64,000 nt of DNA from Selenomonadales bacterium 4137-cl (GTDB lineage Bacteria; Bacillota; Negativicutes; Sporomusales; UBA7701): the NCBI GenBank assembly GCA_032334055.1, contig JAUOZS010000001.1:1896501-1960500 (forward strand). The letters run 5' to 3'. The stretch's first letter is position 1. Each line of letters begins with the position of its first letter. Below, one piece after another: positions 41,735-49,469 of this stretch. The notes under the pieces are model-generated. The model searched no databases. It was not told the origin of the DNA and saw only the letters and a program-made list of their open reading frames with translations. Both the position numbers and the translations under genes were made by a program.

Positions 41735-41991
41735 AAATCCTGCTTGCTGAAGAAATTTCTACATAAAAATTGAATATTTTACAAATTAAAAATTCGACAA
41801 AAATCCGCTGACTTTCTGGCTTGGTCGGCGGTGTTATTTTTTTCCGGGGCGACGGCTGGCGACGGTTCGACACCGGTCGCCAGGTTCGCGGCCGGGGGGT
41901 TGTTACATAAGAAGGGATTTTGCGGGGGGCCGAAAAGAATGGCCGGGACGGGTTTCGCATATGATGGGAGGTTGGGTGGGAAAGGCTTGGG

Positions 41992-42020
41992 TTGCCGGAC
42001 GGGTGGCGGGGTTTTATAAT
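41992..42020 (+). promoter_or_regulatory. sigma-A-type promoter for gnd
   Basis: TTGCCG (41992-41997), 17 bp, TATAAT (42015-42020); 38 bp before the gnd start codon. Confidence 0.6.
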
Positions 42021-42057
42021 TGAAGGTAGATGTGTAAAAGTATTGGAGGGGATTGTT

Positions 42058-43473
42058 TTGAAGGCACTTTGCGACATCGGGTTGATCGGTCTTGCCGTGA
42101 TGGGCGAAAATCTTGTTCTGAATATGGCCGGCAAGGGTTTTCAGGTTGCTGTCTTCAATAGGACGACAGCGCGGGTGGATGAATTCGTGAATGGCGCTGC
42201 GGCAGGATTTCCCGTGAAGGGAACCTATTCCCTGGCTGAATTCGCAGCGTCACTGTCGAGGCCGCGGCGGGTGATGCTGATGGTCAAGGCGGGCAAACCG
42301 GTTGATGATATGATCGAGCAAGTGCTCCCGTTCCTGGAAACGGGCGATATCATCATCGATGGTGGAAATTCCTTCTTCCAGGATACGCGGCGGCGCTATA
42401 TCTTTCTGAAAGACAAGGGGCTCCGGTTTGTCGGCATGGGGGTGTCAGGCGGGGAAGAAGGCGCTCTGCGCGGACCCAGTCTGATGCCGGGCGGTGACCG
42501 GGCCGCCTATGATGAAATCGCGCCGATGTTCACGAAGGTGGCGGCGCAGGTCGCTGACGGCCCGTGCTGCTCGCTCGTGGGACCCGACGGGGCGGGGCAT
42601 TACGTGAAGATGGTACATAACGGCATCGAATATTCCGATATGCAGCTCATCGCCGAGGCTTATAATATCCTGCGGCAGGCAGGCGGTCTTTCGGCAAGCG
42701 AACTGCATGAAGTATTCGCCGGCTGGAACTCCGGACCCCTCGATTCCTATCTGATTGAAATCACGCGGGACATTTTCGCAGTCACGGACCCGGAGACCGG
42801 ACGACCGCTGGTGGAGATGATTCTGGACAAGGCCGGACAAAAGGGGACAGGCAAGTGGACCTCGCAGAACGCCCTGGATCTTGGGGTTCCGACGCCAGCC
42901 ATCACGGAGGCCGTTTTTGCCAGGTGCATGTCGGCTGTCAAGGAGGAGCGCGTAAAAGCGTCGGCTATGCTGGCCGGGCCGCAGGGCAAATGGGAAGGCG
43001 ACAGGGAAGAGTTGATCCGGTCGGTGCATGATGCCCTGTATGCTTCGAAGATCTGTTCATATGCGCAGGGTTTTGCGCTGCTCAGGGCCGCCGGGGAAGA
43101 ATACGGATGGCCGCTGCGGTTCGGTGAAATCGCCCTGCTGTGGCGCGGCGGCTGTATCATCCGCGCCCGTTTCCTGGATAAGATCCGCGATGCGTTTGCG
43201 AAAGAGCCCAATCTTCCGAACCTCATGCTGGATCCTTTCTTCACGGAGGTCCTTGCCAGGGCACAGACCCCGTGGCGGTCGGTGCTGAAGACCTGCCGCG
43301 ACCTGGGGATTCCCACGCCGGCCTTTAATGCATCGCTCGACTATTATGACTCTTATCGGCAGGCGGTGCTGCCTGCCAACCTCATCCAGGCCCAGCGCGA
43401 TTATTTCGGGGCGCATACTTATGAACGCGTGGACCGTCCCGGTGTGTTCCACACCGAATGGATAGCCAAATAG
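42058..43473 (+). CDS. gnd: 6-phosphogluconate dehydrogenase (decarboxylating)
   Basis: 471 residues from TTG 42058, with GGAGGGG seven bases upstream. NADP-binding IGLIGLAVMGENLVLNMAGKG (the family has GLAVMGxNL), VFNRTTARVDEF, DGGNSFFQDT, MGVSGGEEGALRGPSLMPGG, catalytic block GPDGAGHYVKMVHNGIEYSDMQLIAEAY (Lys and His/Asn). Converts 6-phosphogluconate to ribulose 5-phosphate, CO2 and NADPH. Codon choice is less GC-biased than in neighbouring operons, and it pairs with the sugar kinase 80 bp downstream, so the two may have been acquired together. Confidence 0.96.
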   Translation: MKALCDIGLIGLAVMGENLVLNMAGKGFQVAVFNRTTARVDEFVNGAAAGFPVKGTYSLAEFAASLSRPRRVMLMVKAGKPVDDMIEQVLPFLETGDIIIDGGNSFFQDTRRRYIFLKDKGLRFVGMGVSGGEEGALRGPSLMPGGDRAAYDEIAPMFTKVAAQVADGPCCSLVGPDGAGHYVKMVHNGIEYSDMQLIAEAYNILRQAGGLSASELHEVFAGWNSGPLDSYLIEITRDIFAVTDPETGRPLVEMILDKAGQKGTGKWTSQNALDLGVPTPAITEAVFARCMSAVKEERVKASAMLAGPQGKWEGDREELIRSVHDALYASKICSYAQGFALLRAAGEEYGWPLRFGEIALLWRGGCIIRARFLDKIRDAFAKEPNLPNLMLDPFFTEVLARAQTPWRSVLKTCRDLGIPTPAFNASLDYYDSYRQAVLPANLIQAQRDYFGAHTYERVDRPGVFHTEWIAK

Positions 43474-43554
43474 CCTGCCTGGCGCCAGGTTGCCACAGTT
43501 GCCCCCATGTTTGCCGAGTTTGAAGAAAAAAAGCATATCGCTTGAGGAGGAAAA

Positions 43555-44640
43555 ATGATGAGTACTGGATTGAATATCCGCCCGCAGGGAGCTCTGGATT
43601 TTTTGTCGCTGGGCGCTCTGGTTCACCGCCTTGATACTGGGATCGTGCCGTTCCGCAAGGCGACAGGATGCCAGATTCATGTCAGCGGTGGAGAGTTCAA
43701 CTGCTCTGCCAACCTTGCCAATTGTTTCGGGATGAAGACCGGTGTGGCGACAGCGATGGTGAACTATCCCATCGGGGAAATGATCGCCGAGCGGGTCAGG
43801 GCGATGGGCGTCAAGCCGTATTATAAGCATTTCAAGCACAATGGCGTCAACGGTCCCAACATGGCGACGGTATACAGCGACCGCGGCCAGGGCGTGCGGC
43901 CGCCGGTGGTTTTTTACAATCGCGCGAATGAAGCCGGTGCTTTGCTGAAGCCGGGGGATTTCGACTGGAAGGGCATCTTTGCCGAAGGGGTACGGTGGTT
44001 TCACAGCGGCGGAATCTACGCGGCGCTGTCTGAAACCACCGCTGAACTGATCATCGAGGGTATGCAGGCGGCAAAGGCCGCAGGGGCGATTGTGTCGTTC
44101 GACCTGAATTACCGGGCCAAGCTCTGGAACATTGTCGGCGGGGAAGAACGGGCGGTGGCCGTGTTGGACCGGATCCTGAAAAATGTGGACGTGCTTGTGG
44201 GCAACGAGGAAGACCTTCAGAAAGGGCTTGGCATTCCCGGCCCCGAAGTGGCTGCAAAATCAAAGCTCGACCCCAGTGCCTTCTTCGGCATGATTGACGA
44301 TGTCATCCAAAAGCATCCGCAGATAAAAGTGGTTGCCACCACCCTGCGCGAAGTCCATTCCACCAACAGGCACAGTTGGAGTGCCGTGGCTTGGGTCAAT
44401 GGCAAGACGTATATCGCACCCACGGCTGAACTGGATGTTTATGACCGGGTCGGCGGCGGGGACGGCTTTGCTTCCGGTTTCTTCTATGGGCTGTTGACCG
44501 GTGAAGCACCGGAAGAAGCCCTAAAGCTCGGCTGGGCGCACGGCGCTCTCCTGACCACTTTCCCGGGGGATACAACGATGGCGAGCCTGGAGGAGGTCCG
44601 GGCCTTTGCCCAGGGCGGCTCCGCGCGCATCCAGCGGTGA
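43555..44640 (+). CDS. PfkB-family sugar kinase (KdgK-like)
   Basis: 361 residues. GGAGGAAAA ribosome site. N-terminal VSGGEFNCSANLANCFGMKTGVATAMV (PfkB signature 1 region with GG), and C-terminal DVYDRVGGGDGFASGFFYGLLTGEAPEEAL with the catalytic Asp of DxxGAGD-type motif (here VGGGDGF). SFDLNYRAKLW is characteristic of 2-keto-3-deoxygluconate kinases. Phosphorylates a sugar acid or hexose; KDG or gluconate fits the gnd partner, but substrate is inferred. Ends just before repeat family 2 copy B. Confidence 0.9.
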   Translation: MMSTGLNIRPQGALDFLSLGALVHRLDTGIVPFRKATGCQIHVSGGEFNCSANLANCFGMKTGVATAMVNYPIGEMIAERVRAMGVKPYYKHFKHNGVNGPNMATVYSDRGQGVRPPVVFYNRANEAGALLKPGDFDWKGIFAEGVRWFHSGGIYAALSETTAELIIEGMQAAKAAGAIVSFDLNYRAKLWNIVGGEERAVAVLDRILKNVDVLVGNEEDLQKGLGIPGPEVAAKSKLDPSAFFGMIDDVIQKHPQIKVVATTLREVHSTNRHSWSAVAWVNGKTYIAPTAELDVYDRVGGGDGFASGFFYGLLTGEAPEEALKLGWAHGALLTTFPGDTTMASLEEVRAFAQGGSARIQR

Positions 44641-44699
44641 GAATTCCCAGCGCTTTGGCTTTCTCGACAAGTTCGAGCAAGGCCCTGCTGTCCCGATGG

Positions 44700-44918
44700 A
44701 CAGCAGTGGCGGAGAACGCGGGCACACTGCGCCGTTGTGGAGGCAGATACGCGCCGTTGGCGCAGGGCCGGTAACACGAACGTACGCCTGGCCATGGACG
44801 GCCGGGCGAGGAGCCGTCGGACATGGACGCCGTTGGCGAAGGTACGGCTGTGTCGGCGCGAGCCTTACGGCGCGTTCGGCCGTAGCTCCGACGCACAGCC
44901 TGCGCTCGCCGCCGTAAG
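44700..44918. repeat. GC-rich structured repeat, family 2, copy B
   Basis: Starts GCGGAGAACGCGGGCAC and ends GCCTGCGCTCGCCGCC, which pair with each other with a few G-U and mismatches. Core shared with copy A in the same order (ACGCGCCGTTGGCG, GGCCATGGACGGCC, CGAGGAGCC, GCCTTACGGCGCGTTCGG). It lies between the sugar kinase and a terminator. No gene is supported inside. Confidence 0.6.
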
Positions 44919-44931
44919 ATAATTAACAGTA

Positions 44932-44960
44932 AAAATCCCTCCGTTTATCGGAGGGATTTT
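44932..44960. terminator. terminator between kinase and YlmC-like genes
   Basis: AAAATCCCTCCG, loop of 5, CGGAGGGATTTT; symmetrical and usable by both converging transcripts. Confidence 0.88.
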
Positions 44961-44992
44961 CGTTATTTTTCGATGTGTTTTAGGTCCGCGAA

Positions 44993-45226
44993 TTACGGGC
45001 TTTCCACCAGGATGCAGTCGACGCCGATTTTGCTGATTTTGTCCCAGGGGATGACGACGTCTTCGTTGCGGCCGAACAGGCCGAGGAAGCGGCCGGGTCC
45101 GGGCACGACGATGGCGGTGAGCCGGCCGCTTTCGATGTCTATCTCGATGTCGGTGATGGCCCCCAGACGCTTGCCGTCGACGACGTTTACCACTTCCTTG
45201 ATTTTGAGGTCGCTGGTTTTTATCAT
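44993..45226 (-). CDS. ylmC: YlmC/YmxH-family PRC-barrel protein
   Basis: 77 residues. Single PRC barrel: IKTSDLKIKEVVNVVDGKRLGAITDIEIDIESGRLTAIVVPG, then FLGLFGRNEDVVIPWDKISKIGVDCILVE. The family is widespread in spore formers (YlmC/YmxH) and linked to sporulation, without a defined activity. GGAGGGGG ribosome site on the minus strand. Stand-alone, not obviously part of the aco operon to its right. Confidence 0.9.
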   Translation of the reverse strand: MIKTSDLKIKEVVNVVDGKRLGAITDIEIDIESGRLTAIVVPGPGRFLGLFGRNEDVVIPWDKISKIGVDCILVESP

Positions 45227-45330
45227 GGTGCCCCCTCCGCCCTTCCCTGCTATGGTTCGTTACCAGTATATGATGGACAAGGGAAAAATGTGACTGCGGC
45301 GGCACCGGTCGGCAAGAAAAAAACGGGGCG

Positions 45331-45636
45331 TCAGGCGAAGATGTCGTCGCCGCTTTTGAAGCCGAGTCCGGGGTGGTTGTCGAAGCGGACGACACCGACG
45401 GCGGCTTTGCCGGCGACGGCTTGTTTTACGAGGGCGGCGCCTTCGAGGCCGAAGCCGGCGCAAAGTTCGATGGCGGCGAAGCCTTCGGCGGCCATTTGCC
45501 GCGCGACTTCGACGGCGGCGGCGTAGTTTTTGACGCCGACGGCGGTGAGTTTGACGACGGGGGTGTCGATGACGGCGCGGTGGACGGCGGCGTCGGCGTC
45601 GGGGGCGACGAAGATGAAGGCTGCTTTGAGGGTCAT
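45331..45636 (-). CDS. DUF6506-family protein
   Basis: 101 residues. MTLKAAFIFVAPDADAAVHR, then VVKLTAVGVKNYAAAVEVARQMAAEGFAAIELCAGFGLEGA, fits the small DUF6506 proteins (FxxxxPxxDPxxHR...ELCGGFG pattern). Function unknown. 76 bp downstream of acoX in the same direction, so it is likely the last gene of the acetoin operon. GGAGG ribosome site. Confidence 0.75.
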   Translation of the reverse strand: MTLKAAFIFVAPDADAAVHRAVIDTPVVKLTAVGVKNYAAAVEVARQMAAEGFAAIELCAGFGLEGAALVKQAVAGKAAVGVVRFDNHPGLGFKSGDDIFA

Positions 45637-45712
45637 GGTGGTCCTCCTTTGCGATGCTTTACTATCAGATTTCTTTTGTTGGCGAAAGTTGCATCGCCGC
45701 TCACGAACAGTG

Positions 45713-46732
45713 TTAGGTTTGCGCCGGGGCTTCGGGCGGCAGGCGGAAGGCGCCGTTCGCGGCGGCGGCGGCGAGGGCGGCTTTGGCGTCGACGACGAGG
45801 GGGCCGGCGGCGGTTAGCTGGATGGCGGCGGTTTCGTCGGCTCTGATTTCGACTTCCCGTTCACCGTCGAGGGCGATGACGCAGGGGGTGTGGGCGACCG
45901 GCACCTGCTCGCCAAGGGCGATGGCGCGGAAGGTTTTGACGCGGACGGGGACGACGACGCCGGGGGCGATGGGGGCGAGGACGCCGGCGTCGCCGCCGCC
46001 GCCGATTTCCACGGTGAGGCCCCGTTCTTCGTGGGGGCCGACGGGGACGAGCTGGCCGCCGATGGCTGATATGCCGATGGCGTGGGGCGCGCATTGGGTG
46101 AGGACGATTTGCCTGATGGGCTCGACTTCCCAGATGGCGCGCGAGCCGATGAAGCTGCCGTCGAGGACGACGGCGTCGACGAGGGCGATGTCGGCGGGCG
46201 CGCCGTCTTTAGAGATGAGGAGTTTTTTGGCGCGGCGCAGGGCGGCCTCGCCGCCGGCAAGGCCGCAGGCGACGGCGCCGGCGGCGAGGCCGGCGATGGT
46301 GCCTTCCATCATGGCGGGAAAGACGTTGTTGGTGCCGGTGGATACGGGCAGGAGCGGGACGTCGCCACAGCCTTTGGCGACGAGGCGGTTGGTGCCGTCG
46401 CCGCCGAGGGTGACGATGCAGGCGGCGCCGTTTTCGCGCATGGCGGCGGCGGCGGCGGCCGAGTCCTGCTGGGTGCAGGTGAGGGGTACGTCGGCGGGGA
46501 CAATGTCGAGCGGCGGGCGGTCTTTGCTGCTGAGCCCTTCGACGGCGCGGGGGACGATGCCGTAGTAGTCGGGCATGTAGATGACTCTGCGGACGCCGGC
46601 GGCGGCGAGGCCGAGCAGTATCCTTCTGACGATGTTGACTTTTTCCTGGTTGTCGAAGACGGTGCCGTAGGCTACCAGGCGGCGGATGTCTTTGCCGGAC
46701 GCCGGGTTGGCGATGATTCCTACCGTGGTCAC
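45713..46732 (-). CDS. acoX: AcoX, NAD-kinase-like acetoin catabolism protein
   Basis: 339 residues. N-terminal VGIIANPASGKDIRRLVAYGTVFDNQEK is the hallmark of the AcoX/ATP-NAD kinase-like group; VTLGGDGTNRLVAKG is the GGDG nucleotide loop and STGTNNVFP the NE/D-like loop. C-terminal half is beta-rich with REVEIRADETAAIQL. AcoX accompanies acetoin dehydrogenase genes; its biochemical role is unresolved. Operon position: after acoB, 60 bp apart. Confidence 0.9.
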   Translation of the reverse strand: MTTVGIIANPASGKDIRRLVAYGTVFDNQEKVNIVRRILLGLAAAGVRRVIYMPDYYGIVPRAVEGLSSKDRPPLDIVPADVPLTCTQQDSAAAAAAMRENGAACIVTLGGDGTNRLVAKGCGDVPLLPVSTGTNNVFPAMMEGTIAGLAAGAVACGLAGGEAALRRAKKLLISKDGAPADIALVDAVVLDGSFIGSRAIWEVEPIRQIVLTQCAPHAIGISAIGGQLVPVGPHEERGLTVEIGGGGDAGVLAPIAPGVVVPVRVKTFRAIALGEQVPVAHTPCVIALDGEREVEIRADETAAIQLTAAGPLVVDAKAALAAAAANGAFRLPPEAPAQT

Positions 46733-46792
46733 GTTATTCCTCCTCAGGGGCGCCGGGATTCCCGGCCGTCGTTGGCCGCCGCGCGGGCGGCT

Positions 46793-47770
46793 TTAGAATA
46801 GTTCTTTGACGGCCTGGATGATTTTCCCTTCATCAGGGAGGAAGGCTTTTTCGAGTACGGGGCTGAAGGGGACGGGGGTGTCGGGGGCGGTGACGCGTTT
46901 TACAGGGGCGTCGAGGAGGTCGAAGCCTTCCTCGGCGGCGACGGCGGCGATTTCGCCGCCGAAACCGCCGGTTTTGACGGCTTCGTGGACGATGACGAGT
47001 TTGTGGGTTTTGGCGATCGAGGCGAGGATGGCGGCTTTGTCGAGGGGGACGAGGGTGCGCGGGTCGAGGACTTCGGCGCTGATGCCGTCTTTGGCGAGGG
47101 CTTCGGCGGCGGCGAGGGCGCGGTGGACCATCCACGACCAGGCGACGATGGTGACGTCGGTGCCGGCGCGCTTGATGTCGGCTTTGCCGAGGGGGACGAC
47201 GTATTCGCCTTCGGGTACGTCGCCGCTGAGGCCGAGGAGCTGTTTGTGCTCGATGTAGATGACAGGGTTGTCGTCGCGGACGGCGGCGGCCATGAGGCCT
47301 TTGGCGTCGGCGGGGGTGGCGGGCATGACGGTTTTGAGGCCGGGGATGTGGGCGAACCAGGCTTCCATGCACTGGGAGTGCTGGGCGGCGGCGGCGACGC
47401 CGCCGCCGCAGATGGTTTTGAGGACGAGGGGTATTTTGGCCTTGCCGCCGAACATGTAGCGCATTTTGACGGCCTGGTTGAAGAGTTCGTCCATGCAGAC
47501 GCCGGTGAAGTCGATGAACATTATTTCGGCGACCGGCCGGAGGCCGGCGGCGGCCGCGCCGACGGCGGAGCCGATGATGGCCGTTTCGGTGATGGGGGTG
47601 TCGAGGACGCGGCCGGGGAATTCGCCGACAAGGCCGGCGGTGACGCCGAAGCAGCCGCCGAATTTGCCGACGTCCTCACCGCACAGGTAGACGTTGCCGT
47701 CGCGGTTCATTTCCACTCTGATGCCGTCCCTGATGGCTTCGGCGTAGGTCATCTTTTTCATTTTCGTCAC
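46793..47770 (-). CDS. acoB: acetoin:DCPIP oxidoreductase / E1 beta subunit
   Basis: 325 residues. Transketolase-type beta subunit: MTYAEAIRDGIRVEMNRDGNVYLCGEDVGKFGGCFGVTAGL, PITETAIIGSAVGAAAAGLRPVAEIMFIDF, and PDAKGLM-type C half; VPEGEYVVPLGKADIKRAGTDVTIVAWSWMVHRAL begins the C-terminal transketolase domain. With AcoA it cleaves acetoin with TPP. Starts 18 bp after acoA. The E2 and E3 components (acoC, acoL) are not in this window. Confidence 0.93.
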   Translation of the reverse strand: MTKMKKMTYAEAIRDGIRVEMNRDGNVYLCGEDVGKFGGCFGVTAGLVGEFPGRVLDTPITETAIIGSAVGAAAAGLRPVAEIMFIDFTGVCMDELFNQAVKMRYMFGGKAKIPLVLKTICGGGVAAAAQHSQCMEAWFAHIPGLKTVMPATPADAKGLMAAAVRDDNPVIYIEHKQLLGLSGDVPEGEYVVPLGKADIKRAGTDVTIVAWSWMVHRALAAAEALAKDGISAEVLDPRTLVPLDKAAILASIAKTHKLVIVHEAVKTGGFGGEIAAVAAEEGFDLLDAPVKRVTAPDTPVPFSPVLEKAFLPDEGKIIQAVKELF

Positions 47771-47788
47771 CCTTTCTGTTTGCTATTG

Positions 47789-48748
47789 TCAGGCGTAGAC
47801 GTCGGTGAGCACGTCGGCGGGCAGGGGGTCGGGACTATTTTCGGCGAAGGCTACGGCAGCGGCGACGCGGGCTTTGACTGCGTCGGCGATGGCGGCGAGG
47901 TCGGCGTCGGCGGCGTGGCCGAGCTCGACGATCTTCTGCGCCAGCCGGGGGATGGGGTCTTTGCCGATCCAGGTCTTCTGTTCTTCGGGGTTTTTGTAGG
48001 TGGCGGGGTCGCCTTCGAAATGGCCGCGCCACCGCCAGGTCTTGCATTCGATGAGGCTGGGGCCGTCGCCGCTCCTGGCGCGTTTGGCGGCTTCGGCGGC
48101 GGCCTCGTAGACGGCGACGACGTCGTTGCCGTCTACGGTGACGCCGGGGACGCCGTAGGCGGCGGCGCGGTCGGAGATGTCGCAGATGTTCATGTGGTCG
48201 CGCTGGCAGTTGGAGATGCCGTACATGTTGTTTTCGCAGACGAAGACGACGGGCAGTTTCCAGATGGAGGCGAGGTTCATGGCTTCGTGGAAGGTGCCGC
48301 GGTTGGAGGCGCCGTCGCCGAAGAAGCAGGCGGCGATGGCTCCGCTCTGCTTGTATTTGCAGGCGAAGGCGGCGCCTACGGCGATGGGCTGGCCGGCGCC
48401 GACGATGCCGTTGGCCCCGAGGATGCCGAGGTCGACATCGGCGATGTGCATGGAGCCTCCTTTGCCTTTGCAGTAGCCGGTGGCTTTGCCGTAGAGTTCG
48501 GCCATCATGAGGTCGACGTTGCCGCCTTTGGCGATGAGGTGCCCGTGGCCGCGGTGGGTGCTGGTGATGTAGTCTTTGGCGGTGAGGTTGGCGCAGACGC
48601 CGGTGGCGACCGCTTCTTCGCCGATGTAGAGGTGGACGAAGCCGGGCAGTTTGCCGGCGGCGAAGAGTTCGGCGGCTTTAGTTTCGAAGGTCCTGATGGT
48701 CACCATGGTCTGGTAGAACGCGAGCAGGTTTTCTTTGGTCAGTTGCAT
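47789..48748 (-). CDS. acoA: acetoin dehydrogenase E1 alpha subunit (TPP-dependent)
   Basis: 319 residues. TPP motif GDGASNRGTFHEAMNLASIWKLPVVFVCENN (GDG-X~27-NN), preceded by the substrate loop THRGHGHLIAKGG and GKGGSMHIADVDLGILGANGIVGAG. Forms the alpha2beta2 E1 with AcoB. Close in sequence style to E1 of branched-chain and pyruvate complexes, but the AcoR/AcoX context supports acetoin. Second gene of the operon. Confidence 0.93.
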   Translation of the reverse strand: MQLTKENLLAFYQTMVTIRTFETKAAELFAAGKLPGFVHLYIGEEAVATGVCANLTAKDYITSTHRGHGHLIAKGGNVDLMMAELYGKATGYCKGKGGSMHIADVDLGILGANGIVGAGQPIAVGAAFACKYKQSGAIAACFFGDGASNRGTFHEAMNLASIWKLPVVFVCENNMYGISNCQRDHMNICDISDRAAAYGVPGVTVDGNDVVAVYEAAAEAAKRARSGDGPSLIECKTWRWRGHFEGDPATYKNPEEQKTWIGKDPIPRLAQKIVELGHAADADLAAIADAVKARVAAAVAFAENSPDPLPADVLTDVYA

Positions 48749-48787
48749 TTTTTTCCCTCCTTCGTTGTTGACAAGCGGGCGTTCCGC

Positions 48788-49153
48788 TCAGGAGTCGACG
48801 TCGATGGAGACGGTGAGGGCGGCGACGGCGATGACGATGGTGTCGCCCGTCCCGAGGGCGGGCAGGTCGAGGCCGCGCACCGCCAGGCCGCCCTGGGTCG
48901 CTTCGAGGGTTTTGGTGCCGAAGGGCACGGCGCGGAGGATTTCGTCGCCGGCCAGCCGGCCGGGGTCGGGGCAGCCGATTTTGACTGCGACGTGCATTTT
49001 GTCCGGGTCGTCGATTGCGAAAATATCGACGAGGCCGCACAGGCAGCTACGCGAGACGGCGTCCCGGACGGCCCGGCAGGCGGCCTTGGTGACGTCGCCG
49101 CCGTGGAGGTCCGCGCCGGTGCCGAATTCGACGATGTACCGCTTGAGTCCCAC
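48788..49153 (-). CDS. Lin0512-family protein (TIGR02058), first gene of the aco operon
   Basis: 121 residues from GTG 49153 (GAGGGGTGA just upstream; a frame open to 49204 would cross the promoter). GLKRYIVEFGTGADLHGGDVTKAACRAVRDAVSRSCLCGL matches the lin0512 family; later HVAVKIGCPDPGRLAGDEIL and GGLAVRGLDLPALGTGDTIVIAVAALTVSI. The family has no established function. Here it starts 40 bp after a sigma-54 promoter and precedes acoA, linking it to acetoin metabolism. Confidence 0.85.
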   Translation of the reverse strand: MGLKRYIVEFGTGADLHGGDVTKAACRAVRDAVSRSCLCGLVDIFAIDDPDKMHVAVKIGCPDPGRLAGDEILRAVPFGTKTLEATQGGLAVRGLDLPALGTGDTIVIAVAALTVSIDVDS

Positions 49154-49204
49154 TTGTTCACCCCTCTCGCCTTTTTTTGCCGATAGGTTGGCGTAAATTT
49201 CCAC

Positions 49205-49220
49205 TGCAAGGGGTGTGCCA
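49205..49220 (-). promoter_or_regulatory. sigma-54 (-24/-12) promoter of the aco operon
   Basis: On the minus strand TGGCACACCCCTTGCA, i.e. TGGCAC-N5-TTGCA, an exact match to the sigma-54 consensus with correct spacing. It lies 52 bp upstream of the Lin0512 start. AcoR, encoded 250 bp further upstream, is a sigma-54 activator, which closes the circuit. Confidence 0.9.
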
Positions 49221-49242
49221 GGCCGGCGCGGGCAAATGAAAA

Positions 49243-49262
49243 AACCACCCGTGAGGGTGGTT
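49243..49262 (-). terminator. acoR terminator
   Basis: AACCACCC, loop GTGA, GGGTGGTT with TTTTTT on the minus strand; insulates the aco operon from acoR read-through. Confidence 0.85.
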
Positions 49263-49281
49263 AGTTCGTCTCATTTGCGCC

Positions 49282-49405
49282 GCGGCCGTTCAGAAAGGCC
49301 CAGATGCAAGGCGCACCGGAGGATGACACCGGAAGCGTACACGAACGTACGCTGAGGATGGCAGCCGAGGAGCAACGCCGCAGATGGGCCTTTATCAACG
49401 GCCGC
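49282..49405. repeat. structured repeat family 1, copy 4
   Basis: Outer helix GCGGCCGTT/AACGGCCGC perfect; helix 2 AAAGGCCCA/TGGGCCTTT perfect and different from copies 1-3; tip GCGTAC-ACGAAC-GTACGC. It lies 65 bp after the acoR stop, between acoR and its terminator. Confidence 0.9.
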
Positions 49406-49469
49406 CTTTGACTGTAGCGGGTCTGTAGCGTTTGTGTTATATTCGCTGAACAATTCCCCGCTACAGTGT

